From CAVSUR01 sp052143655 (lineage in GTDB: Bacteria; Actinomycetota; Actinomycetes; Streptosporangiales; Streptosporangiaceae): a stretch of DNA of 24,196 nt. Every line of letters starts with the position of its first letter. Positions within the stretch are counted from its first letter, which is position 1. Position numbers and translations under genes: made by a program. This document shows, in pieces, positions 23,928 through 24,196 of this stretch. Under the pieces are notes generated by a model. The model did no database searches, was not told the origin of the DNA, and saw only the letters and a list, made by a program, of their open reading frames with translations. The stretch is taken from NCBI GenBank assembly GCA_052143655.1, contig JBKQSL010000245.1:1-24196 (forward strand), read 5' to 3'.

Positions 23928-24196
23928 GTGCCCGCTGCTGCCGCCGCTGAGCGCCTGATCGGAGCGCACGTGCCTGTCGCCGGTGGCCTCGCCGACCGCG
24001 GCCTGCGGTACGCTGCCGCGGTCGGCGCCGAGGCCATCCAGGTCTTCGCGGCCAACCCGCGCAGCTGGGCCCGGCCGCCCGGCGACACCGCCCAGGAGGC
24101 GGCGCTCCGCGAGGCGGCGAGCCGGGCGGGCCTGCCGGTCTTCGTGCACGCGCCGTACTTGATCAACCCCGGATCCCCGGACCCGGTGACGGCCGA
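23928..24196 (+). CDS. nfo: endonuclease IV (deoxyribonuclease IV), 5' part only
   Basis: AP endonuclease of base excision repair. Only the first 89 codons are in the window; the frame is open at the right edge. The N-terminal family features are present: LIGAHVPVAGGLA (residues 10-22, with the metal-binding His), AVGAEAIQVFAANPRSWARP near 30-50 and PVFVHAPYLINPGSPDP near 70-87 with another zinc-ligand His. The start is taken as GTG 23928, since conserved sequence begins within ten codons and TACTGT lies just upstream. No Shine-Dalgarno is visible. Confidence 0.9.
   Translation, partial: MPAAAAAERLIGAHVPVAGGLADRGLRYAAAVGAEAIQVFAANPRSWARPPGDTAQEAALREAASRAGLPVFVHAPYLINPGSPDPVTA

Overview
This is a very GC-rich chromosomal window from an actinobacterium. 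The gene set supports this: a BldD master regulator, mycobacterial-type integration host factor, an actinobacterial CoaBC, an Rv2175c-like DNA-binding protein and a PASTA Ser/Thr kinase. The presence of bldD points to a Streptomyces-like or related sporulating lineage. However, the pyrimidine operon carries a class 1B dihydroorotate dehydrogenase with PyrK and a type 1 (DLKLHDIP) PyrF. As I recall, Streptomyces and Mycobacterium use class 2 PyrD and type 2 PyrF, so this is probably another order. I cannot name the genus.

Left block (150-4163, minus strand): mihF, gmk, rpoZ, coaBC, metK in transcription order, the same order as in M. tuberculosis Rv1388-Rv1392. A 547-base non-coding stretch (4164-4710) precedes mihF. 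It holds a perfect 12-bp inverted repeat and an AT-rich palindromic patch. Middle block (4711-15064, minus strand): pyrR-pyrB-pyrC-carA-carB-pyrK-pyrD-pyrF, the complete route to UMP. pyrR/pyrB/pyrC/carA are joined by 4-base start/stop overlaps. A long hairpin element sits in the only large gap inside the operon (carA-carB). A PyrR-binding loop overlaps the pyrR Shine-Dalgarno. The divergent gene bldD (15558-16052) has a clear promoter with a probable BldD operator on it, and a CRP-like palindrome lies in the shared upstream region.

Right block (16205-24196): a HEPN protein (SAV_6107 type) divergent from a GNAT acetyltransferase, then metF divergent from a polyprenyl synthase, an Rv2175c-like wHTH protein, a ferredoxin-reductase-type flavoprotein divergent from a membrane PASTA kinase, and the start of endonuclease IV. 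Part of this matches the M. tuberculosis Rv2172c-Rv2176 (pknL) neighbourhood. Most genes here have a TANNNT -10 box 6-8 bases before the start codon, so they are probably transcribed without leaders.

No mobile element, CRISPR array, tRNA or rRNA gene is visible. The most unusual features are the carA-carB palindromic element, the mihF leader palindrome, a coaBC reading frame that runs into metK, and several short tandem repeats (13-, 15-, 17- and 21-bp periods) at or near gene ends. I did not find a convincing new multi-gene system; most of the window is conserved core metabolism.
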